From Chryseobacterium sp. 7 (GTDB lineage: Bacteria; Bacteroidota; Bacteroidia; Flavobacteriales; Weeksellaceae), in assembly GCF_003663845.1 (NCBI RefSeq), contig NZ_RCCA01000001.1, positions 620,001 to 684,000 on the forward strand: a stretch of DNA of 64,000 bases. The letters are read 5' to 3'. This document shows positions 38,386-48,500 of this stretch, piece by piece. The notes under the pieces were generated by a model. It saw only the letters and a list, made by a program, of their open reading frames with translations. It was not told the origin of the DNA and searched no databases. The position numbers and the translations under genes were made by a program. Within the stretch, counting starts at the first letter, position 1; every line of letters begins with the position of its first letter.

Positions 38386-38404
38386 TTTATTTTTTAGCTT
38401 AACA

Positions 38405-38440
38405 AACGCGCCCGACTTGAAGTCGGGCGCGTTTTATTTC
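38405..38440 (+). terminator. Strong terminator after the protease pair
   Basis: AACGCGCCCGACTT-ga-AGTCGGGCGCGTT is a perfect GC-rich stem followed by TTATTTC. It marks the border to the AT-rich toxin locus. Confidence 0.93.
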
Positions 38441-38473
38441 AGTTTAAAATGTTTCTAAAACTATTCAAAGACA

Positions 38474-38536
38474 CTATAAATTCGGCATTGGACTTGGTTT
38501 TGCCCCTTGACTTATTAATTTTGACCTATTGAGCAT
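38474..38536 (-). pseudogene. Duplicated 3' tail of the 40034-40564 gene
   Basis: A 20-codon minus frame reads LISQGAKPSPMPNL and then a stop. The end of the gene at 40034 reads LINQGAKPSPMPNL and then a stop. At DNA level 38475-38520 and 40035-40080 agree in about 42 of 46 bases. It is the remains of a second copy of that gene. Confidence 0.65.
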
Positions 38537-38558
38537 ATTTTAAAAATCTAAAATGAAA

Positions 38559-38588
38559 AGTTTTTCTGAATAAAAATTATTACTTTTG
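38559..38588 (+). promoter_or_regulatory. Probable promoter of the 38609 gene
   Basis: TACTTTTG (38581-38588) matches TAnnTTTG and lies 20 bases before the ATG. The -33 element is only a T-rich stretch. Confidence 0.4.
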
Positions 38589-38608
38589 AATTAACACAAA
38601 TTTATTAT

Positions 38609-39427
38609 ATGAAAAATTTATTTTTACTTTGTTCTATTTTTACTTTTTTGTCATTGTTCGGACAGGAAAAAAAGGTTATGAATCCTCCCCCTCCAAAAAA
38701 TTACAAAGAAATACCAGAAAATTACAATATAGATGATAATTTAGTGTATTTTAAAATTGAAAAACTATCTAAATCCTTTAATTTTGCAATTTTTGATAAT
38801 GATATTTTGCCCGTTGAAAATACTTTTATTTTTTCTTTTATTGTCGAAAAAGACAGAAATATATCTAACCTTAAGGTTGAAAAAGGAAAGAATGAGAAAG
38901 TGATCAATGAACTGAAACGACAGATTGTTTTAGCCAAATTTCCAAATCCTGACAAAGATAAAATCAGTCCACAACGTTTATATAAATTAAAATTTATTTT
39001 TGATTATAAAAACAAAACACTTAAAACGACTCTTTATGATCCGGAAACAAAGGGAACCATTCCTTCTCCTTTACCAGAATATCCTACAGAAAGTGCATTG
39101 GATAACAAAGTTTATTATATTGTTGATAAAAAAATAGAATTTAATACTAACAATTTATCCAGTTCGTTTGATTTTGAAAATCTTGATGAAAATATACCAA
39201 ATGATAACATTTTCATTGTCTCTTTTATTGCAGAAAAAATGGGTAAGATTACAGATTTAAATATAGAAAAAGGAAAAGACTATAAAACAATAATGGAGCT
39301 AAAAAGAATGCTTTTTCGATTAAGATTTCACCCTGCTTTAATTAAAAATAAACCTGTTAGAAGTTTGTGTAGACTGAAATTTATTTTTGATTACAAGAAT
39401 AAGTTATTAAAAATAATCATTTTATAA
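38609..39427 (+). CDS. Secreted protein with two repeated TonB-C-like domains
   Basis: 272 residues with a signal peptide (MKNLFLLCSIFTFLSLFG). Two halves are clearly duplicated: residues about 45-140 (FSFIVEKDRNISNLKVEKGKN ... LKFIFDYKNKTLK) and about 165-272 (VSFIAEKMGKITDLNIEKGKD ... LKFIFDYKNKLLK). The SF.VEK.G.I..L.VEKG pattern is like the C-terminal domain of TonB-like periplasmic proteins. There is no membrane anchor and no proline-rich spacer. It lies alone on the + strand inside the minus-strand toxin locus, so it may be a recent insertion. Function unknown. Confidence 0.65.
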   Translation: MKNLFLLCSIFTFLSLFGQEKKVMNPPPPKNYKEIPENYNIDDNLVYFKIEKLSKSFNFAIFDNDILPVENTFIFSFIVEKDRNISNLKVEKGKNEKVINELKRQIVLAKFPNPDKDKISPQRLYKLKFIFDYKNKTLKTTLYDPETKGTIPSPLPEYPTESALDNKVYYIVDKKIEFNTNNLSSSFDFENLDENIPNDNIFIVSFIAEKMGKITDLNIEKGKDYKTIMELKRMLFRLRFHPALIKNKPVRSLCRLKFIFDYKNKLLKIIIL

Positions 39428-39544
39428 AGAATAAATATCATAATAACAATAAAGAGGCTGTTCAAATGTTTAGACAGCAATAATCAGATTTATTCAAAAT
39501 AATCTTGATTATGTTTTATTGCATTACTAAATATAATTTTCATT

Positions 39545-39961
39545 TTATTTTTTAAAAAAATTAATAATTACTTGATCTTCTTCAATGTTATCAATTTCGT
39601 ACCGCACTTTTACAAAGCCTTTTGCTTTCATTCTAGAACCTGTGAATGTTGATAGCGCAGCTTCTTCTATACTTTTTCCAGCAAGTCTTGCCTCCCAAAA
39701 TTAGTTAGGTTAATAGACTGCCCTTCATAATCTTCATACATTGTTCCTTTTTTCCACCATCCTATAACTCCATCTAGCTGACCAAATTTTTTATTCGTCT
39801 GATAAAAGGCAATTGCATCGGAAAGAACTAAATCTCCTAACCCAGAGTATTTATCAGTAATACTTTCGGAATATTAAAATCCCCCATAAGCATTCTTTCA
39901 TTACCATAAATGGGCAAATGATTCAGTTTTGAGATATCTAATTTAATTGCAATTAAAATAA
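39545..39961 (-). pseudogene. Broken toxin/immunity-cassette gene with two frameshifts
   Basis: No ORF is long enough to be listed, but three minus frames join into one protein. The first is KLDISKLNHLPIYGNERMLM. After a frame change it continues SDAIAFYQTNKKFGQLDGVIG and MYEDYEGQSINLTNF. After a second change it reads AGKSIEEAALSTFTGSRMKAK and IEEDQVIINFFKK, ending in a TAA at 39545-39547. The composition is strongly coding throughout. It lies downstream of the CdiA-type toxin unit, where orphan toxin tails commonly collect. I do not recognise the activity. Confidence 0.6.
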
Positions 39962-40033
39962 ACTAACCGTTCAGATTTTGAATGGTTAGCATTTAAATAT
40001 TTCTACTATATAAATTAAAATTATATAAAGTCG

Positions 40034-40564
40034 TTATAAATTTGGCATTGGACTTGGCTTTGCCCCTTGATTTATTAATCGTGTTTTCATATCTCGGAAA
40101 TATTTTATGTCTCCAAAAGTTCCATCTGAAAATTCTTCCTTATAATCTCCATTTCTTAATGTATCATGTAGAAACATTGGAAATACTTTATCCAAGTTTT
40201 GTTTATTCTTAGAAGAAACTCCCGGATCATTTTTATACAAACTAATACTATCTATACCTATCCAGTTATATAAAAAACGAATGTCTTAAAAATAGGGTCC
40301 GTCATCAATATATAATCGGTAGTTTGTAGGACGGTCAACTTTTCGAATAATATACATCCAATCATCCAGATTAAAATCTTTCCATAATTCGGGAATAATC
40401 GTAAAAAGACTTCTTACATTTGTGTATCTAAAATTCTTTGTATCAAGCAATTTAACAATTAAGTCTTTAGAATTATAAGTTAATAATTCATCTTTTAAAG
40501 GTTTATAAGAAGCCCAACCACTTTGTTTTATTCCATGATGTAGTTTTTGTATAATTTGTTCCAT
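40034..40564 (-). pseudogene. Immunity-like gene split by one in-frame stop codon
   Basis: One minus-strand frame from the ATG at 40564 to a TAA at 40034-40036 is interrupted only by a TAA at 40286-40288. The first half (92 residues) reads MEQIIQKLHHGIKQSGWASY and ends LYIDDGPYF. Directly after the stop the frame continues DIRFLYNWIGIDSISLYKN and ends LINQGAKPSPMPNL. The intact gene would encode about 176 residues. It is soluble and acidic/aromatic, like small immunity proteins. It follows the probable immunity gene of the CdiA-type toxin, so it could be a second immunity gene. The family is not recognised. A read error at the stop cannot be excluded. Confidence 0.7.
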
Positions 40565-40589
40565 TATTTTATATTTTGTATGTATAGTA

Positions 40590-40622
40590 TTTAAACAAAA
40601 TACGGCAACTCATGGCTGCCGT
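40590..40622 (-). terminator. Terminator after the toxin-immunity pair
   Basis: On the minus strand ACGGCA-gccatgagt-TGCCGT is followed by ATTTTGTTT. It separates the toxin-immunity pair from the split gene downstream. Confidence 0.6.
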
Positions 40623-40640
40623 TATAATTATTTTTTCAAT

Positions 40641-41030
40641 TTAATCTAGTCCTTCATAAAAATCACTGTTGCTATTCCTTTTTACAATACCATTTTCTCT
40701 TTTTTCAAAGATATAATCACCATTAAAAATTAAATAATAGTCTTCGTTATGATAAATTTCATTAGTGATTTTATGAACCATTTGTAATACAGATTTTCTT
40801 AATAATATTGAACCTGCATGTTTTTTTATAACATCAAATGAAACATAAGAAGCCCCTGCAAATTCCAAATCAATCAACTCACCATCAAAATCTCCGTTCA
40901 CACAACCGAAAGTAGAATCATAGAGTTTAGATATTAAGAAAAGTGAATTATCATGTACTTTAATAAGATCTGTTAATTCCTGCTTTTGTTCTAATTTTCT
41001 TTTAAATTGTATATTATATGTTAGTCCCAT
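40641..41030 (-). CDS. Probable immunity protein for the CdiA-type tRNase
   Basis: 129 residues, cytosolic, starting one base after the toxin stop. It reads MGLTYNIQFKRKLEQKQEL, then GCVNGDFDGELIDLEFAGAS, and ends EDYYLIFNGDYIFEKRENG. The final part resembles SitI3-like immunity proteins, which end in a similar FNG...R.NG motif, but the match is by eye only. Cognate immunity genes directly follow contact-dependent inhibition toxins, which is the main reason for the call. Confidence 0.7.
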   Translation of the reverse strand: MGLTYNIQFKRKLEQKQELTDLIKVHDNSLFLISKLYDSTFGCVNGDFDGELIDLEFAGASYVSFDVIKKHAGSILLRKSVLQMVHKITNEIYHNEDYYLIFNGDYIFEKRENGIVKRNSNSDFYEGLD

Positions 41031-41031
41031 T

Positions 41032-43386
41032 TTATTTTGTTATTTTTAAATGATTAATTTTACCGTCTTTTGTTATATAGATTATCTCTTCCAAACCTTC
41101 AATAGTCCAATTTGAAAACTGATTTTGAAGTTTATTTATATCTCCTTCCCAAATTTTAAGATTTAATATAATTCTTTTGGTTTGCTCTTCTTTAATTTTT
41201 TTCTCTATGGAAGACCAAATATTCCTCACATTTGTATTTTTATAAGGAGAATAACAATCAAAAATTTTACCTTCAATTTTATAATCAGGATTTTTCAATG
41301 TTTCAGATACTTTAGGATTCTGCTCTACATCAAATCCATTTTTTGCTAAAAATTCTGCTGCTTCGTTTTCTAGCTCCAATGATATTCTAGTTGCATCATC
41401 TGATATTTTAGGCATTCTGGTAATTATTCCTGTAGGTTTTGCAAAAGCATTTTTAGGTTTACTTGGTTTTGTACGATTTTTCAAAATAACTAATTCCTCC
41501 AAAATTTCACCAACTTTCTCTGAGCTATAGCTTACTTTTCTTATATCCTGCAAAACTTTCTGATACGCTTTATCGTAACGGCTTCCCTGAGCGATAATCT
41601 CACCTTTATACACCAAAGCAAATCTTCTTTTACTGCTTATTGAGCCTATGACATCAGGATTAACACCTCCTTTTTTTCCGATACTCTCCATAATAGCAGC
41701 GGCATCAAGCTCCATAAAGAATGCCCCGTTTTGTATCAATACATCACATTCCGATGTTTTTGAAAAGAACCCTGCGCTTGGGATCACCCACTCTGTCTGT
41801 TGAAACAGGCGTAAAGAACTTCGTTCAAATCGTCCTGCATTTAAATCCAAAAATAAGGAAATAGCGGAAGCTTTCAAACCCTGCTGTACATTTTTTGCAG
41901 CTTTGGGCAGCAATACAAAAATCCCCCTGTAAACAGAGGCAATAAGATGTGGTGCAGCTACTATAGCTCCGCCAACTCCATAGATAAGATCCCAGTCTCT
42001 CAGAAACTGCTCTCCACCGGGAAGTTTTCTTATCTCTTCCCGAAATGCCTGTATGGTAAGATCCGGTAATGCCAAACTAAGATCTGCAGCGGCAGCTAAT
42101 AACAGGTATGGGTTTCCTGTAGTAGAAAGAGTTCCTACTCCCAGAATAATAGCGGCAATATCTGCTGCAATACGTAATCTGTCATTTATTATTGCCCATT
42201 TTTCTGCATCTGCTAAAGCTTTCACATAAATTGCCGGAACTTTCGTAATCGTAGTAACCCCATCAAACTCTTCTTCAAGATACACCATTTCTAATGGCAA
42301 AAATTGCCTTCCTTCGTCCAAGTCTTTGTATATTGTTTCTTGCGTGCTGCTTTTAGCAATTGTATTTACTCCAAGATCATCTGTTTCGTAATTTTCTTCT
42401 TCAATGTATTGTTCCTGCTGTTGTTGCAGAAAAAATGTTTTCTCATCAGACTGACCAAATAATCCTAAAATCGTTCCCGAAAGTTCGTTAACTTTTGTGT
42501 TTACTCTATAGCCTTTTTTAATTTTAAAAATTGGTGCATCTTCTTTTATCGTGTGATGTTGTGCGAAAGACCGCATAATTCCGGCAAAAATGATTCGGTT
42601 AGATTGTGGTTTTCCATCTACATAACTTATATCATCGAGATTATAATAAATCCTGTTGCAAAGCTCAGGTTCTTTTTTGAACCGATTCATGATGTAACCG
42701 GGAGAAGAAGTTTTGAAGATATTTACCAAGGCAGAACTTCCGTCTTTCCAACCACTAAAAAATCCAGTATCATCATATTCTGTAAGAGTGATAAGATGCT
42801 GCATCACCTTTTCGTTATCCAATACGATTCTTTCAAAAACAAAATCCGGAGTATTGGTATAAAGAAATATTAACTGTTCCGGAGTACTCGCTTGCTTAAA
42901 ATAGAATTCGTAAATTTTAGAAAAATATCCGAGATAATTATATGAAGTTTCTTTTTCAAAATCACCGTAACCAACGTATTGTATTAAATTTTTAAATTCT
43001 TCATAAGAAAAAGTTTCCAGCATAATTGCTTTGTTTCTACGCAGCTCTTCAGTGTCTGCATTTCTGTGAAAAAAATATTTTAACCGGAAATATAGTTTTC
43101 TTACATTTAAATCTATATCAAACTCTATTTCATTTTGTCTTTGGACTAAATCTACAAGTTCTGTATTTTTATTGAGATAAGTTTTTAATTTTATGATGTT
43201 TTCTTTATTGTCTTTAATTGACGTTTGTTCTGCGTGCCAATCATAATTATTAACATCGTATTCTAAAATATAATTATTGAAAAGAGTATTTCTTCTTCGA
43301 AGTTCAGAGCACAGAAACTGTTTGTTGATAAAATCATCCGTTCTCCAATCTTCTAATAGCTTTTGTGGAGACTGTAGTTTTTCCAT
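41032..43386 (-). CDS. Polymorphic toxin ending in a CdiA-type tRNase domain
   Basis: 784 residues without a signal peptide. The last 110 residues match the CdiA C-terminal tRNase domain: EAAEFLAKNGFDVEQNP, LKNPDYKIEGKIFDCYSPY, TNVRNIWSSIEKKIKEEQTKR and IEGLEEIIYITKDGKI. This family cleaves tRNAs in target cells. The N-terminal 600 residues are not RHS, not haemagglutinin repeats and not LXG. Two hydrophobic stretches (IAAIILGVGTLSTTG, and around GVGGAIVAAPHLIASVY) near 400-490 may help membrane passage. It sits at the end of an operon with a tail-fibre-like protein and no Sec signal, so delivery by a particle or other machine is suggested. Confidence 0.82.
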   Translation of the reverse strand: MEKLQSPQKLLEDWRTDDFINKQFLCSELRRRNTLFNNYILEYDVNNYDWHAEQTSIKDNKENIIKLKTYLNKNTELVDLVQRQNEIEFDIDLNVRKLYFRLKYFFHRNADTEELRRNKAIMLETFSYEEFKNLIQYVGYGDFEKETSYNYLGYFSKIYEFYFKQASTPEQLIFLYTNTPDFVFERIVLDNEKVMQHLITLTEYDDTGFFSGWKDGSSALVNIFKTSSPGYIMNRFKKEPELCNRIYYNLDDISYVDGKPQSNRIIFAGIMRSFAQHHTIKEDAPIFKIKKGYRVNTKVNELSGTILGLFGQSDEKTFFLQQQQEQYIEEENYETDDLGVNTIAKSSTQETIYKDLDEGRQFLPLEMVYLEEEFDGVTTITKVPAIYVKALADAEKWAIINDRLRIAADIAAIILGVGTLSTTGNPYLLLAAAADLSLALPDLTIQAFREEIRKLPGGEQFLRDWDLIYGVGGAIVAAPHLIASVYRGIFVLLPKAAKNVQQGLKASAISLFLDLNAGRFERSSLRLFQQTEWVIPSAGFFSKTSECDVLIQNGAFFMELDAAAIMESIGKKGGVNPDVIGSISSKRRFALVYKGEIIAQGSRYDKAYQKVLQDIRKVSYSSEKVGEILEELVILKNRTKPSKPKNAFAKPTGIITRMPKISDDATRISLELENEAAEFLAKNGFDVEQNPKVSETLKNPDYKIEGKIFDCYSPYKNTNVRNIWSSIEKKIKEEQTKRIILNLKIWEGDINKLQNQFSNWTIEGLEEIIYITKDGKINHLKITK

Positions 43387-43450
43387 TTTCTTCGTTTTTT
43401 AGTTGTTAACATTTCTCAAGTGTTTCCATAATTTTTCTTTTTTGAATAAA

Positions 43451-43471
43451 GGCAGAGCATTACGCTCTGCC
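43451..43471 (-). terminator. Hairpin between the 159-aa gene and the toxin gene
   Basis: GGCAGAGC-attac-GCTCTGCC is a perfect 8-bp stem. On the minus strand it is followed by TTTATTC, a weak T-tract. It could attenuate read-through into the toxin gene. Confidence 0.5.
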
Positions 43472-43486
43472 AGTGATTAATATTTC

Positions 43487-43966
43487 CTAAGAAAGTGCAT
43501 CCAGGTTCTCTTTGTGTTTTTCCACAAATTCATCCAGATAGGAAGCCAGAAGTTCTGTAAAACCTGCTTTATTGTTTTTCAACAGCCAAAGCATATACTG
43601 ATAGCTCGGTACTTTCACCAGATCAGTAGTCATATCACCTTCGGGTTCTACAACAGGGAGTTTTATAAGATGGTTGTCTCCGTCACGAAGGGAGCTCCAG
43701 GTCTCTTTATAGATGATCCATTCCGGAGTTGGAAGCGGAATGTTAACCACTTCTCCTGTTTCCCTATCTTTCAGAATCTGCTCATATCTGAAGCTGATAA
43801 ACTGCTGTTTAGATTTAGCATCAATATCCAGCACGCGGATATGTCTTTCGAATTGGGGAAGTCTTGGATGTGCTTCTAAGGGAAGCTCTGCAAGGCTTAA
43901 TGGTGTGTTTTCAATACTGTTAAGGATTTCCTTAATATTTTCCGGTATAATTAAATGTTCGTTCAT
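43487..43966 (-). CDS. Small hypothetical protein between tail-fibre-like and toxin genes
   Basis: 159 residues, acidic and soluble. It reads MNEHLIIPENIKEILNSIEN, LPQFERHIRVLDIDAKSKQQ, LPTPEWIIYKETWSSLRDGDN and LLASYLDEFVEKHKENLDA. No domain is recognised. Position after a fibre-like gene is where tail-fibre assembly chaperones or adaptor proteins are found. It could also be an effector-loading adaptor. The 13-base gap to the fibre gene suggests one transcript. Confidence 0.6.
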   Translation of the reverse strand: MNEHLIIPENIKEILNSIENTPLSLAELPLEAHPRLPQFERHIRVLDIDAKSKQQFISFRYEQILKDRETGEVVNIPLPTPEWIIYKETWSSLRDGDNHLIKLPVVEPEGDMTTDLVKVPSYQYMLWLLKNNKAGFTELLASYLDEFVEKHKENLDALS

Positions 43967-43979
43967 AATTTTTTATTTT

Positions 43980-45476
43980 TTAAGAGAATAATATTTTTCC
44001 AAGTATATTCATTGTTAGTGACCCTTGGCCGCCACTTCCTCTTGAGAGATAAAATCTTCTTGGCTGTAGATTAAAGGTGGAATTAAATTGCTGATAAGTC
44101 ACACCATTACTTTCCGCAATCACATATACAACTCCGTTATAATAAGCGATGTGAAAGGTTTCATTTCGGTTTGGTAAAAGATTGCCCTGATAAATAATCC
44201 AGCTTCCATCTCCTCCGTAATTTGAAAAACCATAAAATACTCCGTCATCTCCACGGATTCCTCCATAGAAAGATCCCACGAAATTAGCTCCATAGTTACT
44301 TTGGCTATTATTAACGGTAAAAGAAACCATAAACCCGGCATTAATATCCGAGATGGAAATTAAATTATCCGTTTGTGCGGTAGAGCCCTGCCCAATCGAG
44401 ATAGAAGTATCCGTGATTGTTGAGTTGCCCGTTACTGAAGTCCAATTAGCAATTCCCGTAAACTTGCTGTAAGTAAGTCCTGCTTTTACAATGAGCTCTG
44501 GTGAGCTGGAATTTGTTAACCCATTATGGGTAACGAATACCTTATAATATCCCTGTGGTTTTGTACTCCAGTTGATCCCAAAATTCAAATTATTGGGAAA
44601 GTTCTGCATCACAGTAAAATTATCTACACTATATTCTTCAGGGACTGCCAGGTTGACACCGTTGATATCTTTTACCCTTTTCACTTTGATGTAAGCGTTG
44701 GAAGAAACATTATCCACAAAGAGATTTAATCCCACTAATGTGGTGTACTGAATAAAGTTTTTTGAATTGTCAATAAACGGAAGCAGCAACACGTCTATTC
44801 TGGGTGTTCCGGTAGAATAATTTTCGGTAGAAAGTTTCATACGGTTTCTCCATGTTGTTTTTTCAGCATCAGTCAGAAGGAGTGGATAGTTGGAAATCAT
44901 ATTTTTTCCGTTACTCCACGAAAGCTGCCCGGACGGGTTCTGAACCATCATTCTGTTAAAAGTTGTATCTGCAGATTTATCACTCAGCCCGGTTACCGAA
45001 TAATAAAATCCGGAAGTGTTGAGGGTCCAGTTAGCACCAAGAGTCAATCCTGAGCCGGCAACCGTAGTTAAAGATGAGTTTGCTATATTTTTACCCAAAT
45101 CTCCTGCCGGAAGTTTGGCCACCTCTCCATTATTGTTTACGCCTATAATTTTCGGATAATCCTGAGCGTTTCCTTCCGTAAGAGGAATTTCTAACTTCTG
45201 ATCAAGCTTTTCTCTTGTGCTGACATTATATTGAGCCTGGCTTAATATTCCTTCTGACAAAAGATCTGTGTCTGAAATACTGATGTTGCTATCCGCTAAT
45301 TCTAATGGAATCGTTCCGTCAACAACGGCATGTGTTTTTAGATCCCCGTTTTCATCAACAGCGTAGTCCGTATAAGTGGGAGAACCCGGTGCAGCCACCT
45401 GATAAATAACATTTGATTCTCTTTTATCTATTGTGGGTAAGGTATTTACCCTAATAATTTTTCCTATAATAGGCAT
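43980..45476 (-). CDS. Phage tail-fibre-like protein
   Basis: 498 residues without a signal peptide. The N-terminus (MPIIGKIIRVNTLPTIDKRE, YTDYAVDENGDLKTHAV) has the look of the attachment end of Flavobacteriia prophage tail fibres. Beta-rich, asparagine- and glycine-rich repeats follow (LTLGANWTLNTSGFYYSVTG, QNPSGQLSWSNGKNMISNYP). The last third is a lectin-like jelly-roll pattern (GFMVSFTVNNSQSNYGANF, ETFHIAYYNGVVYVIAESNG). Such proteins bind cell surfaces. No tail sheath, tube or baseplate gene is nearby. Confidence 0.7.
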   Translation of the reverse strand: MPIIGKIIRVNTLPTIDKRESNVIYQVAAPGSPTYTDYAVDENGDLKTHAVVDGTIPLELADSNISISDTDLLSEGILSQAQYNVSTREKLDQKLEIPLTEGNAQDYPKIIGVNNNGEVAKLPAGDLGKNIANSSLTTVAGSGLTLGANWTLNTSGFYYSVTGLSDKSADTTFNRMMVQNPSGQLSWSNGKNMISNYPLLLTDAEKTTWRNRMKLSTENYSTGTPRIDVLLLPFIDNSKNFIQYTTLVGLNLFVDNVSSNAYIKVKRVKDINGVNLAVPEEYSVDNFTVMQNFPNNLNFGINWSTKPQGYYKVFVTHNGLTNSSSPELIVKAGLTYSKFTGIANWTSVTGNSTITDTSISIGQGSTAQTDNLISISDINAGFMVSFTVNNSQSNYGANFVGSFYGGIRGDDGVFYGFSNYGGDGSWIIYQGNLLPNRNETFHIAYYNGVVYVIAESNGVTYQQFNSTFNLQPRRFYLSRGSGGQGSLTMNILGKILFS

Positions 45477-45509
45477 ATCATTTATGTTTTTTTGATTAAT
45501 AATTATAAT

Positions 45510-48500
45510 TTATACCCAGTCTCCTGAAATAACATTTTCAGATGGATCGTCCGATGAGCTTCCTAAAAGATTGGTATTCTGGGCGAAATTGAATCTGTCT
45601 TCTGTAATAACTTCGGAAGGAACTTCAAAATCATCAGGATTTTCTATTGTAAATGGCAGTGCATGAGCGACTTTCAAACCAATACTTTCTGCCTGAAGAA
45701 TATTAAGAGAAGTAGGAAGTCTTGTAATCCAGGCTTTACCATGTTTCTTACCTTTCGGTTGTTTCATTTCATCTACAATAGACAAATAAAGATCATCGCC
45801 AATAACAGGAACTTCTCCCCCTTTCCAGATCTTTCCGGTCGCAAGGTAAAATTGTACAGCGTCCTCAAAACCAGGACGTACTGTAACAACTACCCTGGCC
45901 ATACCACTTTGTAAGAATGCTCTGAATAGCGGATCTACATCTTCAGCCTGATAGAGGTTAGACCACTCTGTTTTATTGGCCCAATAATAAGGATATAGAT
46001 AATAGGATAGATTTTCCCATTCAAAGGCTTGCTCCATAAACTTAATGAAGGCTGTGTATTTATCGAGATTTGATGAAAGGTCTGTTTCATAATCCGTAAA
46101 AGTGCTTCCTTTAGTTAACCCTGCCATTCCATAACCATGGGTAGAGTTAGCAGTTCTGTTGATCATATAAGAGATACAGTTTTTACGAAGTACTGTATTC
46201 TCAATCTGACGGTAAAATCCTGGATTGGATCCTTTAATCTGGATACCGGTAGCTTTTTCGTCTGCTATTTTCTGTTCGTAAATAGCTAATGCCTTTTCAT
46301 AACCCTCAATAATAGCATTGAATGTTTTTTGAAGCCATGCATTTTTTGCCTCAGGAGTAAGTTCAACATCAACTATATAGTTTACTGTTCCGGAAAATTC
46401 ATTATAAGCAGTTGCGGAAATAGGAAGTGTTTTTGAATAGCTTTTTTTAAATTCATATTTAGTACCTGATGACAGCTGCCCCCATCTTCCAGTGAAAAAG
46501 TAACTCAGGTCTCCTAATAAAATACTTATACTTGCACTATCACCATCGTTTGCCCCAGCATAATTGACTACTCCATAAGTGGCAACATATCCGTCAGGAA
46601 TTTGAATTTCATCCTTCATATTATAATATTCAATTTCGGAAATGTTTCCAGAACATTGGCCGCTTAAAGACTTTCCAATTGAAAAGGACGACAGAGGTTT
46701 TTCCTCGATTTCAATATTATACGTACTTGTCCAGTATTTTAATACAGCTTCATTATCCAAAGCAGAATAATTTGCCAGGGGTAAATTCTTTGCATTTCTT
46801 GGGTCTTCTGGTTTTACCAGATCTGTTTTTGTTGCAGAGCTATCCAATGTCATTCCCAGTGTATGCAGTTTGGCAGGCTGAGGAATCATAAATTCAAACA
46901 TCATCCGTTTTCCATAATCGTAGATCTGATTCTTCATCAGTTTGTCTACCCATCGGTAAACGCCCACTACATGTTTATCTCCTTTTGTGTTGTCAAAACC
47001 ATGCTTATTGTTTTCTTCAAACTCTTCAATGATCTTTTCAATCCTTTCCTCATGAACTTTTGTGACCACTCTGTCTAACGCTCTTGCGGTAACATCCTGA
47101 GCTTGGGTAAGTGCCTGTCTTGTACTTTCTTCTTTGGATGAATGCGCGGCATATCCTCCTGCAATTCCTGTACTGATAGATCCTCCTCCTGTCATTTTCC
47201 AGTTGGCATCGAAATGTGACTGTACATTAATATCTTTGGATTCCTGCATCATTTTGGCAATTTCACTCTGCATTTCAAACCTGGTTGCAGTAGTTGTATC
47301 CGTAAGTTTTTCTCTTTCAGTATCTGAGGATGTAGTTGTAGTATTTTCGCTTCTCCTCAGTCTTCTGGTTGATTTCTCACGGTACTCTCTGGCCATGATA
47401 TTTTCAATATGGGCGACTTCTCCTTCAACATAGGCATGAGTAGTCTGCTCTACTTTCAGATAATCTGCAATACCGATTTGTTTAAATCCAAAACCTGATG
47501 GAATGAAGTTATTTTCTTCATCATCAGTTTCCACAGGCTCTGTTTCGTCCACTTCAAGTAAAAACTGATCAGATAAACAGGCTCTGGCTTGTAATTTATT
47601 GATAAAAATATTGGCCAGCTTTCCATTTGTGAACATAATTTTAGCAATTAAAGAAGCATCCTGTATGGTATTAAAATCTAGCCCAGGCATACAGAGATCA
47701 TTTAAGAAAATGGTATTTCCAGATCTGGATTTTGTAAAATAATCGCTGCTAATACTTGCAGAACCGTTTCCAGGAGTCAGCTCATAGGAAATATGATTCA
47801 CCTCCCAAGATGAATCCGGAACCGTAAGAGCAATGTCAAAAGTGAATCCTTTATAAACATATTTCGGACAAATCTGGTAGGTAAAAGGAACTGCCACTGT
47901 TCTTGCCATTGGAATAAGAACCCCTCCTATACTGGTATATCTTTCATTATCAGTATTGGTATTTTCCACAATAATATTGTTAGATTTTTCAATCACTTCT
48001 TTTACTAAGATATCAATCTCTGAAAAGGTATTTATGCTCTCTAACAGAATATTTAGATCCGCAGAATTTGATGAAGCTGAACGTTCTTTTCCTGCATCTT
48101 TCTGAAAATCATACCCTAAAACATCAAATAGCGTGTCTAAATTCTCAGGTTTTATGGCTCTTAACAAAGAACCAGCTTCTATTTCATCTCTGAACTGAAA
48201 GTTGAATTTGGGTAATACCGGGTCAGGAATACCTGGAATCTGCTGGCACGGATCTGTAGGATCATATTTTACGTCCGGGGTTCTTACCTGGCAGTATCTA
48301 TCTCTGTTCTCTGCCACTTTTCTGTTATATTCTTCAATAATAGGAGCGATCTCATTCTGGTAAGATTCTTCTCTTATTTTGTAATCTCTCTGATACTCTG
48401 TTTTATATTGTCTTTCAATGTTAGAAAGGTTTTTCTTTAAAGCTTCGTATTTGTCAAGTTTAATTTTTGCTGCAGAAATAAGCTGCTGCTTTTTCATTTC

